The translations under genes and the position numbers were made by a program. A DNA stretch of 64,000 nucleotides, from NCBI RefSeq assembly GCF_033705735.1, contig NZ_CP131130.1, positions 1,243,001 through 1,307,000 of the forward strand. Direction: 5' to 3'. Positions 28,079 to 36,711 of this stretch are shown one piece after another; the stretch's first letter is position 1; each line of letters begins with the position of its first letter. This stretch comes from Shinella zoogloeoides (GTDB lineage: Bacteria; Pseudomonadota; Alphaproteobacteria; Rhizobiales; Rhizobiaceae). Under the pieces are notes generated by a model that made no database searches, had not been told where the DNA came from, and saw nothing but the letters and a program-made list of their open reading frames with translations.

Positions 28079-29005
28079 GTGCCCTATCGACGCGGACAGA
28101 CCCCGCAATCCATCGACGAGACCGTGGAGATGCTGGCGGCGGGGAACTACCTTGCCGGCCGTTCGCTGGCGACCGTACTGTTCCTCTCGCTGCGCATGAA
28201 GCGGCCGCTCTTCCTCGAAGGCGAGGCCGGCGTCGGCAAGACGGAGATCGCCAAGGTTCTGGCCTCCGCCCTCGACCGGCCGCTGATCCGCCTGCAATGC
28301 TACGAGGGGCTCGACATCTCCTCGGCGGTCTATGAGTGGAACTATCCGGCGCAGATGCTGGAAATCCGTCTTGCCGAAGCCTCCGGCACCACCGACCGCG
28401 GCCGCATCGAGGCCGATATCTTCTCCGAGCGCTACCTGATCCGCCGCCCGGTGCTGCAGGCGCTGTCCTCGCCGGACGGCCGCGCGCCCGTCTTTCTCAT
28501 CGACGAGCTCGACCGCACCGATGAGGCCTTCGAGGCCTTTTTGCTGGAAGTGCTGTCGGACTTCCAGGTGACGGTGCCGGAGCTCGGCACGATCCGCGCC
28601 GCCGAACCGCCCATCGTCATCATCACGACGAACCGCACGCGCGAGGTGCACGACGCGCTGAAGCGGCGCTGTCTCTATCACTGGGTCGATTATCCCGACG
28701 CCGCGCAGGAGTTGGAGATCATCCGCCGCAAAGTGCCGGGCTGCAATGCGACGCTCTCGCAGCAGGTCGTCGCCTATGTCCAAAGGCTGCGCGGGCTCGA
28801 CCTTTTCAAGAATCCCGGCGTTGCCGAGACGATCGACTGGGCGACGGCGCTCACCGAGCTCGACCGGATGGCGCTCGATCCGGAAACGGTTTCCGACACG
28901 CTGGGAACGCTGCTGAAATACCAGGACGATATCGCCCGCATCGAGGGCGCGGAGGGCCGCAAGCTGCTCGACGACGTGAAGGCCGGTCTGGCGGCGGCGG
29001 GTTGA
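28079..29005 (+). CDS. MoxR-family AAA+ ATPase (CoxD-like)
   Basis: A 308-residue AAA+ protein: Walker A GEAGVGKT (residues 48-55), VFLIDELDRTDEAFEAFLL as Walker B and following helix, and IITTNRTREVHDALKRRCLYHW. It matches CoxD-type MoxR proteins, which mature molybdenum-containing CO dehydrogenase with the VWA partner encoded next. Starts with GTG (28079) after ATGGAGGAACGAC. The gene is three bases upstream of the CoxE-like gene. Confidence 0.88.
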   Translation: MPYRRGQTPQSIDETVEMLAAGNYLAGRSLATVLFLSLRMKRPLFLEGEAGVGKTEIAKVLASALDRPLIRLQCYEGLDISSAVYEWNYPAQMLEIRLAEASGTTDRGRIEADIFSERYLIRRPVLQALSSPDGRAPVFLIDELDRTDEAFEAFLLEVLSDFQVTVPELGTIRAAEPPIVIITTNRTREVHDALKRRCLYHWVDYPDAAQELEIIRRKVPGCNATLSQQVVAYVQRLRGLDLFKNPGVAETIDWATALTELDRMALDPETVSDTLGTLLKYQDDIARIEGAEGRKLLDDVKAGLAAAG

Positions 29006-29008
29006 GCG

Positions 29009-30247
29009 ATGGCAAGGGCGGTGGGCAACGGAAATTCGGGCACTGCCGGTGACGGGCGGCTCGCCGACAATATCGTCCATTTCGCCCGCGTGCTGCGCAA
29101 GGCCGGCCTTCGCCTCGGCCCGGCGGCGGTGACGGACGCCATCGAGGCGGTGGAGGCCATCGGCATCGGCGAGCGCGAGGAATTCTACACCGCGCTCCAC
29201 GCGACGCTCGTCAAGCGCCACGAGGACGACGCGGTCTTCGACGAGGCATTCCGCCTGTTCTGGCGCTCGCGCGATCTCGTCGGCAAGATGATCGCGCTGA
29301 TGTCGCCCGTCGTGACCCGGCACGAGGAGCGGGAAAAGCGCAAGGCCGGAGAAACCCGCGTCTCGGACGCCTTGTTCGGCGGGCAGGAGGACCGGCACAG
29401 GGAGCGCGATGAGCCGGATATCGAGATCGACGCCCGCTTCACCGCCTCGGGCAGCGAGCTCCTGCGCCGGACGGACTTCGCGCAGATGACGTCCGCCGAG
29501 CTTGCGGCGGCGAAACGGGCGATTTCCGATCTTGTCCTGCCGATGGACGAGGTGCGCACGCGCCGCTTCCGCCGTAGCACCCGTCCCGTCGCCATCGACG
29601 CCCGCGCCACCATGCGCCATGCCATGCGCACCGGCGGCGCGCTGATCCTGCCGCGCCACCGCGAGCCGAAGACGGTGCATCCGCCGCTCGTCGTGCTCGC
29701 CGACATTTCCGGCTCGATGAGCCAGTACACGCGCATCTTCCTGCATTTCCTGCATGCTCTCGGCGAGACCCGCCGGGTCCACGCCTTCCTGTTCGGCACG
29801 CGGCTCAGCAATGTCACGCGCCAGATGCGCCACCGCGATCCCGACCTTGCCGTGGAGGCATGCAGCCAGTCGGTGAACGATTGGTCCGGCGGCACGCGCA
29901 TCGGCGAGACACTGAAGGACTTCAACCGGCTCTGGTCGCGCCGCGTGCTGGGGCAGGGCGCCGTCGTGTTGCTCATCACCGACGGGCTGGAGCGCGAGGG
30001 CATCGAACTGCTCGAAAAGGAAATGGACCGATTGCACCGTTCCTGTCGGCAGCTCATCTGGCTCAACCCGCTCCTGCGTTTCGAAGGGTTCGAGGCACGG
30101 GCGCGCGGGGTGCGGGCGATGCTGCCGCATGTGGACGAATTGCGCCCGGTGCACAATCTGGAGGCCATGGCGGATCTGGTGGCAGCGCTTTCGGGCATGG
30201 TGCGGCGCGGCGCCGGCGATCCGCGCCGTTTCCTACCCGCGGCGTGA
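29009..30247 (+). CDS. VWA-domain protein, CoxE-like
   Basis: A 412-residue protein whose N-terminal half (~20-220) is the CoxE-type helical domain (HFARVLRKAGLRLGPAAVTDAIEAV) and whose C-terminal half is a von Willebrand A fold with an intact metal-ion adhesion site, DISGSMS at 232-238, and TDGLEREG. CoxE works with CoxD to install the metal-sulphur centre in Mo-hydroxylases. The lack of a signal peptide fits a cytosolic chaperone role. It follows the MoxR gene by three bases. Confidence 0.87.
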   Translation: MARAVGNGNSGTAGDGRLADNIVHFARVLRKAGLRLGPAAVTDAIEAVEAIGIGEREEFYTALHATLVKRHEDDAVFDEAFRLFWRSRDLVGKMIALMSPVVTRHEEREKRKAGETRVSDALFGGQEDRHRERDEPDIEIDARFTASGSELLRRTDFAQMTSAELAAAKRAISDLVLPMDEVRTRRFRRSTRPVAIDARATMRHAMRTGGALILPRHREPKTVHPPLVVLADISGSMSQYTRIFLHFLHALGETRRVHAFLFGTRLSNVTRQMRHRDPDLAVEACSQSVNDWSGGTRIGETLKDFNRLWSRRVLGQGAVVLLITDGLEREGIELLEKEMDRLHRSCRQLIWLNPLLRFEGFEARARGVRAMLPHVDELRPVHNLEAMADLVAALSGMVRRGAGDPRRFLPAA

Positions 30248-30269
30248 GAGAGTGAGGGAGGAGGAAAGA

Positions 30270-30596
30270 ATGGACGCGAAGGATGTGCTCGATCCGCTGA
30301 CGATCGCCGAGCGCTGGATGGATGACGGGCGCATGGTGGCGCTCGCGACCGTGGTCGAGACCTGGGGCTCGGCCCCGCGCCCCGTCGGCAGCCATCTCGT
30401 CATCGACGGCGAGGGCAATTTCCACGGCTCCGTCTCCGGCGGCTGCGTGGAGGGCGCGGTCATCGGCGAAGCGATGGAGGTGATAGGCGACGGCGAGCCG
30501 CGCATGCTGGAATTCGGCGTTGCCGACGAGACCGCGTGGCGCGTCGGCCTTTCCTGCGGCGGGCGCATCCGCGTCTATGTGGAGCGGGTGGGCTGA
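30270..30596 (+). CDS. XdhC/CoxF family protein, N-terminal domain
   Basis: A 108-residue protein made only of the XdhC/CoxI N-terminal domain: ALATVVETWGSAPRPVGSHLVI, then GSVSGGCVEGAVIGEA and LSCGGRIRVYVE. XdhC proteins hold molybdenum cofactor, sulphurate it and insert it in the apo-enzyme. The two conserved cysteines (in SGGC and LSCGG) are both present. The ribosome-binding site GGAGGAGGAAAGA precedes the ATG at 30270. Its stop overlaps the start of the next gene, which supplies the second XdhC domain, so the pair is a split XdhC. Confidence 0.87.
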   Translation: MDAKDVLDPLTIAERWMDDGRMVALATVVETWGSAPRPVGSHLVIDGEGNFHGSVSGGCVEGAVIGEAMEVIGDGEPRMLEFGVADETAWRVGLSCGGRIRVYVERVG

Positions 30597-31294
30597 TGGA
30601 TCCCTATCTCCTGCGCAGGCTGAACAAGGAACGCGCCGCGCGCCGCGCCGTCCTTCACCTGACGGATCTCGGCGACGGGCGTGACCGGGTGATCCGCGAG
30701 GGCGATCCCGTCGCTGGGCCGCTCGGCGAGGCCGTTACCGCCGCCTTCCGCTCCGGCCGGTCCGGCGTGGTGGAGGCGGAGGAGCGGAAATTCTTCCTCA
30801 ATGTCCACCTGCCGCCCGCCCGCATCGTCGTCATCGGCGCGGTCCATATCAGCCAAGCGCTGGCGCAGATGGCGAAGGTCACCGGCTTCGACGTCCTGAT
30901 CATCGATCCGCGCACCGCTTTCGCCACGGAGGAGCGCTTTGCCGGCATCGATCTCGTCGCGGACTGGCCGGAGGATGTGCTGAAGACCCGTCCGCTCGAC
31001 GCCTATACGGCGCTCGTCGCCGTCACGCACGATCCGAAGATCGATGATTTCCCGCTGTCGCAGGCGCTTTCCACCGGCTGCTTCTATGTCGGCGCTCTCG
31101 GCAGCCGGAAGACCCACGCCAAGCGCGTCGAGCGGCTGAAAGCGCTGGGACACGGCGAGGTGGAGATCGCGACGATCTCGGCGCCCATCGGCCTCGATAT
31201 CGGCGCGGCGAGCCCGGCGGAGATCGCCGTCGCAATCCTCGCCGACATCGTCGCACATCTGCGCCGCCGCCCGTTACGCGAGGCCACGCCATGA
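30596..31294 (+). CDS. XdhC family protein, Rossmann (C-terminal) domain
   Basis: A 232-residue protein with the XdhC Rossmann domain: RIVVIGAVHISQALAQMAK (dinucleotide-type fold), LVAVTHDPKIDD, FYVGALGSRKTHAKR and GLDIGAASPAEIAVAILADI. The start (30596) overlaps the previous stop in a TGATG arrangement and the stop overlaps the next start in ATGA, so the three genes are coupled. It probably pairs with the 108-residue protein before it to form a functional XdhC. Confidence 0.87.
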   Translation: MDPYLLRRLNKERAARRAVLHLTDLGDGRDRVIREGDPVAGPLGEAVTAAFRSGRSGVVEAEERKFFLNVHLPPARIVVIGAVHISQALAQMAKVTGFDVLIIDPRTAFATEERFAGIDLVADWPEDVLKTRPLDAYTALVAVTHDPKIDDFPLSQALSTGCFYVGALGSRKTHAKRVERLKALGHGEVEIATISAPIGLDIGAASPAEIAVAILADIVAHLRRRPLREATP

Positions 31295-32901
31295 TCTTCG
31301 GGGAAGTGCCGGTCGGGGACGCGGTCGGCGCGCGGCTGGCGCATGGCGTGCGCGCGGAGGGGCTGTCGCTGCACAAGGGGCGCATCCTGACGGAGGAGGA
31401 CCGCGCGGCGCTGGCCGGGGCGGGGATTTCGACCGTCATCGCCGTGCGGCTTGAGCCGGGCGATATCGGCGAGGACGAGGCGGCGGCGCTGATCGCCGCA
31501 GCTATCCCGCCGGATCATCTTGCCTTCACGCCGCCGGCGACCGGGCGCATCAATCTCCATGCGCAGGCAAACGGCCTTTTCGTTGCCGACCGTGCGGCGG
31601 TCGACCGCTTCAACCGCATCGATCCGGCGATCACGCTCGCCACCCTGCCGGATCACGTCAGCGTCGCGGCCGGCGACATGGTGGCGACGGTCAAGATCAT
31701 TCCGCTCGCGGTGCCCGGCGCGCTCGTCCACGCGGCCGCGGCCGTCCTTGCTTCGAGCCGGGCGCTGGAGGTGAAGCCCTTCGCGGCGCATCGGGTCGGC
31801 GTCGTCGCGACGGAGTTGCCGTCCCTCAAGCCCTCGGTGATGGACAAGACGCGCCGGCTTTTCGAACAACGCCTCTCTCCCTCCGGCAGCCGGCTGACCG
31901 ACGAGGTGCGCGTGCCGCACCGGGCCGAGGCGGTGGCCGATGCCATTCGCCGCGCGGCGCCGGAAAACGATGTCGTCGTCGTTTTCGGCGCCTCGGCGGT
32001 GACTGACGCCAATGACGTGATCCCCGCCGCGATCCGCGCGGCCGGCGGCGTAGTCGAGCATGTCGGCATGCCTGTCGATCCCGGCAATCTCCTCGTTCTC
32101 GGGCGCATCGGGTCGGTGCCGGTGCTCGGCGCGCCGGGTTGCGCGCGCAGCCCGAAGGAGAACGGTTTCGACTGGGTGCTTGCCCGCATCTTCGCTGGAG
32201 AAAAGCCCGGACCGCAGGAAATCACCGGCATGGGCGTCGGCGGGCTTCTGGCCGAGATTCCCAGCCGGCCCCAGCCGCGCGATATCCGCATGCCCGAGCG
32301 CCCGCTCTCCGTCGCCGCGCTCGTGCTGGCGGCGGGCCGCGCCAGCCGCATGCAGGGCAGCCACAAGCTGCTCGCCGCCTTCGAAGGCAAGGCGCTCGTC
32401 CGCCGCTCGGCGGAGGCGGCGCTTGCGGCAAGGCCATCGCGCGTGCTCGTGGTGACGGGGCACCGGGCGGAGGAGATCGAGGCGGAGCTTGCGGGCCTCA
32501 GGATCGATATCGTCCGCAATCCCGATCATGCGCAGGGCATGTCGACCTCGCTGCGCGCCGGCGTCTCTGCGCTCGGTCCGGGCTGCGACGGCGTCGTGGT
32601 GATGCTGGCCGACATGCCGCATGTCACCGGCGCGGATGTGCGCCGCCTGCTCGACGCCTTTGCGGCGGCCGGCAGCCATGCCATCGTGCGGGCGGTGTCG
32701 GGCGGCAAGCGCGGCAATCCCGTCGTGCTGCCGCGTTCCACCTTCGCCGCCATCTTGCAGCTCGAAGGCGATGTCGGCGCCCGGCATATCGTGGAGAGCG
32801 CCGGGCTCGATGTGGTGGACGTGGAGATCGGCGCGGCGGCGCATGTCGACGTCGACACGCCGGAGGCAGTGGTCGCGGCGGGCGGTATTCTGAGGGATTA
32901 G
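31291..32901 (+). CDS. Two-domain molybdopterin-binding (MoeA-like) and MocA/MobA-like nucleotidyltransferase
   Basis: A 536-residue protein. The N-terminal ~335 residues resemble the MoCF/MoeA molybdopterin-binding fold (TEEDRAALAGAGISTVIAVRLEPGD; VVVFGASAVTDANDVIPAAI; GMPVDPGNLLVLGRIG). The C-terminal ~200 residues are a nucleotidyltransferase like MocA/MobA: AALVLAAGRASRMQGSHKLL for the nucleotide, VMLADMPHVTG for the metal. MocA makes the cytosine-dinucleotide form of molybdenum cofactor used by CO dehydrogenase and related enzymes. The fusion of an insertion-type domain to a nucleotide transferase suggests joint cofactor processing and delivery. It overlaps the XdhC gene by four bases. 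Confidence 0.85.
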   Translation: MIFGEVPVGDAVGARLAHGVRAEGLSLHKGRILTEEDRAALAGAGISTVIAVRLEPGDIGEDEAAALIAAAIPPDHLAFTPPATGRINLHAQANGLFVADRAAVDRFNRIDPAITLATLPDHVSVAAGDMVATVKIIPLAVPGALVHAAAAVLASSRALEVKPFAAHRVGVVATELPSLKPSVMDKTRRLFEQRLSPSGSRLTDEVRVPHRAEAVADAIRRAAPENDVVVVFGASAVTDANDVIPAAIRAAGGVVEHVGMPVDPGNLLVLGRIGSVPVLGAPGCARSPKENGFDWVLARIFAGEKPGPQEITGMGVGGLLAEIPSRPQPRDIRMPERPLSVAALVLAAGRASRMQGSHKLLAAFEGKALVRRSAEAALAARPSRVLVVTGHRAEEIEAELAGLRIDIVRNPDHAQGMSTSLRAGVSALGPGCDGVVVMLADMPHVTGADVRRLLDAFAAAGSHAIVRAVSGGKRGNPVVLPRSTFAAILQLEGDVGARHIVESAGLDVVDVEIGAAAHVDVDTPEAVVAAGGILRD

Positions 32902-32903
32902 CG

Positions 32904-33221
32904 ATGGATCGGGATGAGATCGAGGAAATGTTCCAGGCGCTCGGGCCGGTGACGATCCGGCGCATGTTCGGCGGCAAGGGCATCTACCATGCGGGCCGTA
33001 TCCTGGCGCTGGAGGTGGATGGCGAGATCCTCCTGAAGGCGGATGCGGAAAGCGGGCCGGATTTCGAAGCCGCCGGCAGCCGACAATGGTCCTACGAGGG
33101 CAGGAGCGGCAAGCCGGTGAAGATGCCCTACTGGTCGATCCCGGACGAGGCCCTCGACGACCCGGACGAGATGGCCATCTGGGTGCGCCGGGCCTACGAA
33201 GCGGCGTTGCGGGCGAAATGA
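32904..33221 (+). CDS. TfoX N-terminal domain protein
   Basis: A 105-residue protein consisting of a single TfoX/Sxy N-terminal domain: MFQALGPVTIRRMFGGKGIYHAGRILALEVDGEILLKAD and the tail PYWSIPDEALDDPDEMAIWVRRAYEAAL. In enteric bacteria TfoX regulates competence genes, but stand-alone domains in alphaproteobacteria have no known job. It starts two bases after the previous stop, so it is likely co-transcribed with the molybdenum-maturation genes, though unrelated in function. Its 3' end overlaps the NUDIX gene by 28 bases on the opposite strand. Confidence 0.85.
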   Translation: MDRDEIEEMFQALGPVTIRRMFGGKGIYHAGRILALEVDGEILLKADAESGPDFEAAGSRQWSYEGRSGKPVKMPYWSIPDEALDDPDEMAIWVRRAYEAALRAK

Positions 33222-33631
33222 CGCGCGCCGAGCGCCTTGACGGCATCGGCGGCGAAGCGCGAGAGCGGCGAGGGCAGGGCATCCAGCGGGAACCAGCCGA
33301 ATTCCGGCAGCTTCTCCGGCTCCATGACGCGCGCCTCGCCCGCGAAATCCTCGGTGACATAGATGAGCGAAACCCAGTGCTGGCGCTCGTCCGCGATGAT
33401 CTGCTCGGAAAGGCAGAGGAACTCGACGGCGCCGATGGAAAGGCCGGATTCCTCCTCGGCCTCGCGGCGGGCGCTGTCGACGGCGCGCTCCATGTGGTCG
33501 ACCTTGCCCCCGACGATGTTCCACGAACCGGCTTCCGGCGCACGCAGGCGGCGATAGAGCAAAAGCTTGCCCTCACGCAAAACAGCCAGGCCACAACCGA
33601 GGCCCGGCATGTCGATGCCTGGAAGGGACAT
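33194..33631 (-). CDS. NUDIX hydrolase
   Basis: A 145-residue NUDIX hydrolase. The full NUDIX box is present from GGKVDHME to REAEEESGL (roughly 41-63 in the protein) with all metal-ligand glutamates, and GKLLLYRRLRAPEAGSWNIVGG precedes it. Substrate is probably a nucleoside diphosphate derivative, but is not assigned. The C-terminus overlaps the convergent TfoX gene. It is nine bases from the stop of the helicase gene upstream on the same strand (33640), so the two form a minus-strand pair. Confidence 0.9.
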   Translation of the reverse strand: MSLPGIDMPGLGCGLAVLREGKLLLYRRLRAPEAGSWNIVGGKVDHMERAVDSARREAEEESGLSIGAVEFLCLSEQIIADERQHWVSLIYVTEDFAGEARVMEPEKLPEFGWFPLDALPSPLSRFAADAVKALGARHFARNAAS

Positions 33632-33639
33632 GGATCGGA

Positions 33640-35139
33640 TCAGGCCTTGCCGGCGATCAGCATGAAGGCCGGAACCTCGTCGCCAAAGCCGAGCGGCGTC
33701 GGGCCGTCATCCTCGTCGCGGCGATAGCGGTTGCGGCGATCGCGGCTGTCGTCGTTGGCCGGACGCGGCGCGGCGTGGTTTGCGGACCGCGGATTGCGGG
33801 CGGAATTCTGCGGCCGCCCTTCCGCCTTGCGTTCAGCTTTCACGGCTTCCACCTTCTCTTCGGTCTCGCTGGTCTCGATGCGGGTTTCCGCCGCACGGCT
33901 TTCGCCCTTGCGACCGCGGGAACGATCGCGGTCGCGGTCACGACCGCCGCGATCGCGGCCGCCGCGGGGGCGTTCGCGCTCTTCGCTCTCGGCCTGCTGC
34001 GGCAGGTCCTCAATGCCGCCGTTCAGCCATTCGACCTTCTGATCGATCAGCTTTTCGATGGCATCGACGAATTTTCCGTCGCGCTTGGATACCAGGGTGA
34101 AGGCGGCGCCCGAGCGGCCGGCACGGCCGGTGCGGCCGATGCGGTGGACATAGTCCTCGGCATGGATCGGGACGTCGAAGTTGAAGACGTGGCTCACGTC
34201 CGGAATGTCGAGGCCGCGGGCGGCAACGTCGGATGCCACGAGGAGCGTGAGCTTGTTTTCCTTGAAATTGGCCAGCATCGTCGTGCGGGCCCGCTGGTCC
34301 ATGTCGCCATGCAGCGCGCCGACGGAGAAGCCGTGGCGGTCGAGCGAGCGGAAGAGATCGGCGACGTCGACCTTGCGGTTGCAGAAGATGATGGCGTTCT
34401 TCAGGTCGTCCTGCGCGCGGATGAGGTCGCGCAGCGTGGCGCGCTTCTCGTAATCCTTGCCGTGCGTGGCGACGAGGCGCTGCGTCACGGTCTTGGCGGT
34501 GGAGGAGGGCGGCGCCACCTCGATCCGCTCCGGGTTCTGCAGGAAACGGTCGGCCAGCTTCTGGATTTCCGGCGGCATGGTGGCCGAGAAGAAGAGGGTC
34601 TGGCGGGTGAAGGGGATGAGCTTGGCGATGCGCTCGATATCCGGGATGAAGCCCATGTCGAGCATGCGGTCGGCTTCGTCGATGACGAGGATTTCCACGC
34701 CGGTCATCAGCAGCTTGCCGCGCTCGGTATGGTCGAGCAGGCGGCCGGGAGTGCAGATCAGGACGTCCGCGCCGCGCTCCAGCTTGCGGTCCTGCTCGTC
34801 GAAGGAGACGCCGCCGATGAGCAGCGCCACGTTGAGCTTGTGATTCTTGCCGTACTTTTCGAAGTTCTCCGCGACCTGCGCGGCAAGTTCGCGCGTCGGC
34901 TCGAGGATGAGCGTGCGCGGCATGCGGGCACGTGCGCGGCCCTTTTCGAGCAGCGTCAGCATCGGAAGGACGAAGGAGGCGGTCTTGCCGGTGCCCGTCT
35001 GGGCAATGCCGAGAATGTCGCGCCGCGCGAGCGCCGGCGGGATGGCGCCAGCCTGGATGGGAGTCGGGATCGTATATCCCGCATCCGTGACGGCGGACAG
35101 GACTTTCGGGCTCAGGCCAAGATCAGCAAAAGTGGTCAA
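33640..35139 (-). CDS. rhlE: DEAD-box RNA helicase, RhlE type
   Basis: An RNA helicase of 499 residues with all core motifs: AQTGTGKT (46-53), PTRELA, VIDEADRMLDMGF (DEAD), SATMP, and RIGRTGRAGR. The C-terminal ~130 residues are a low-complexity arginine/glycine/aspartate tail with repeated RDRGGRDRD-like units, typical of RhlE proteins that bind structured RNA. I use the TTG at 35139, where homologous proteins begin MTTFADLGLS. No strong SD is seen, and the only longer alternative is a GTG at 35217, which would add 26 residues not expected in the family. The start is therefore uncertain. Confidence 0.9.
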   Translation of the reverse strand: MTTFADLGLSPKVLSAVTDAGYTIPTPIQAGAIPPALARRDILGIAQTGTGKTASFVLPMLTLLEKGRARARMPRTLILEPTRELAAQVAENFEKYGKNHKLNVALLIGGVSFDEQDRKLERGADVLICTPGRLLDHTERGKLLMTGVEILVIDEADRMLDMGFIPDIERIAKLIPFTRQTLFFSATMPPEIQKLADRFLQNPERIEVAPPSSTAKTVTQRLVATHGKDYEKRATLRDLIRAQDDLKNAIIFCNRKVDVADLFRSLDRHGFSVGALHGDMDQRARTTMLANFKENKLTLLVASDVAARGLDIPDVSHVFNFDVPIHAEDYVHRIGRTGRAGRSGAAFTLVSKRDGKFVDAIEKLIDQKVEWLNGGIEDLPQQAESEERERPRGGRDRGGRDRDRDRSRGRKGESRAAETRIETSETEEKVEAVKAERKAEGRPQNSARNPRSANHAAPRPANDDSRDRRNRYRRDEDDGPTPLGFGDEVPAFMLIAGKA

Positions 35140-35332
35140 AGGGAAAACAGTTTCCGTTCCGGTTCTTGCGAACGCTATGGGTTTCAGCGGCGCAATAGCC
35201 GCAAGGATGCAGCGCACATATGCCGAAAGTGCCGGAAAGTCAAGGAAATCAGCGAATTTGGTAAATCCGCGAGTGATTTGAAGCCGATGGCAGACAATTT
35301 TGTCATACTGAAGCGCCCGGGCTTGCGCTACG

Positions 35333-36613
35333 TCAATCCATATAGGTCGTCAGCTTCATGCCTGCGGTGAGGAAGCGCATCGGGTCGACGGCCTTGCCGT
35401 TGCGGCGCACTTCGTAGTGTACATGCGGGCCCGTGGAACGGCCCGTCGTGCCGGAAAGGCCGACCGGATCGGAGGCTTCCACGTGGTCGCCGATCTTGAC
35501 GAGCACGCGGGAAAGGTGCGCGTAGCGGGTCGTCAGGCCATTGCCGTGGTCGATCTCCACCATGTTGCCGTAGCCGCCCGTGCGGCCGGCCACCGTGACC
35601 GTGCCGGCGCCGGTGCAATGGACCTCGGTGCCCGTCGCGGCGCGGAAGTCTATCCCGGCATGAAGGGCGAGGCGGCCGAGGAACGGATCGGTGCGGTTGC
35701 CGAAGCGGCTGGTGATGTTGCTGCCGGGCGCGGGATTGCCGAAGGGCAGCTTGCGTGCGGTGCGGCGGGCGGCGTCGAGCCGGTCCAGCGCGGTGTCGAG
35801 ATCGCTGATCGATTCCTCGAAAGCATCGCCCGGGCTCATCGGCTCGACGAAGGGGCCGCCGATGGCCGTGTCGGCGGACGCGTCCGCCGGGATGCCTTCG
35901 GCAATGTCGAAGCCGGTGCGGCGCAGGATCTTCTGGATGGCATCCGCCGTTTCCGAGGCGCCGGCCGTGAGCGACTGGATGCGACCGAGCTGTTCGTGCT
36001 CGAGATCCTTCAGCGACAGCGTGACCTTCGAGAACATGCGGTCGGCGTGGTCGGCGACCGATTCGCCCGTGGAAGCATAGGCGAGCTGCGTCGTCTTCTG
36101 TGGCGTAATGCCCATGATGGCCTCGATCGCGCCGGTCGCATCGGCGCGGCGTCCGTCCGTCATTGGCTTCTCGCCGGGCAGGGGCACCGTTTCGCCGCCA
36201 TCGACGCCGCTGCTTTCGGCGCGGCTCAGCAGGGCGTCGAGCTTGCCGTGGCGCTCGGACAGCGCGAGCTGCTGCTGCATCAGCTTCTCGACCTTCTCCT
36301 CCACCACTTGCTGATCGAGGAGCTGGCGGCTGGTGACGCGGTCGACCTGGGCGCGGAGGGCGGAAATGCGGTCCTCGTAGTCGTGCTGCATGCGGGCCTG
36401 GCGCGCCATGGTGGCGCCGATCAGGTCGTCGCGCAGGACGAGATAGGAGGTGGCAGCGAGATAGCCGACGGTGAACATGCCGGCAAAGCAGAGCGTCACA
36501 GCGGCCATCCAGGGACGGATGGTCATATGGCGGATCTTGTCGCCGCTCGCCAGGATCACGACATGCTGCTGCGCGCGTTTTCCGAAGACACGGTTTTCAG
36601 GACGCTCCGCCAC
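35333..36613 (-). CDS. M23 (LytM-type) peptidase, membrane-anchored with coiled coil
   Basis: A 426-residue cell-wall protein. One membrane span (~30-55, TIRPWMAAVTLCFAGMFTVGYL) is followed by a long coiled coil (~75-140, VDRVTSRQLLDQQVVEEKVEKLMQQQLALSERHGKLDALL) and a C-terminal M23 domain with the zinc ligands in LHAGIDF and GPHVHYEV. Similar rhizobial M23 proteins (for example RgsM in Sinorhizobium) help polar growth, a possible role here. The start is a GTG at 36613, preceded by GGGGAG; the sequence then begins MAERPENRVFGKR. Confidence 0.9.
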   Translation of the reverse strand: MAERPENRVFGKRAQQHVVILASGDKIRHMTIRPWMAAVTLCFAGMFTVGYLAATSYLVLRDDLIGATMARQARMQHDYEDRISALRAQVDRVTSRQLLDQQVVEEKVEKLMQQQLALSERHGKLDALLSRAESSGVDGGETVPLPGEKPMTDGRRADATGAIEAIMGITPQKTTQLAYASTGESVADHADRMFSKVTLSLKDLEHEQLGRIQSLTAGASETADAIQKILRRTGFDIAEGIPADASADTAIGGPFVEPMSPGDAFEESISDLDTALDRLDAARRTARKLPFGNPAPGSNITSRFGNRTDPFLGRLALHAGIDFRAATGTEVHCTGAGTVTVAGRTGGYGNMVEIDHGNGLTTRYAHLSRVLVKIGDHVEASDPVGLSGTTGRSTGPHVHYEVRRNGKAVDPMRFLTAGMKLTTYMD

Positions 36614-36711
36614 CTAAAACTCCCCGGCCGATTCTCATGGTTCTCGTGCAGGGAATTACACATTGTTAGGGTTAATAAAGCCTTTCCAGGGCGGTTTTTC
36701 CGCCCGGAATA

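Noticed and set aside
31084..33594. An 836-codon open frame opposite the XdhC/MoeA-like/TfoX genes
   Set aside because: Crosses several real genes on the other strand and has no domain content.
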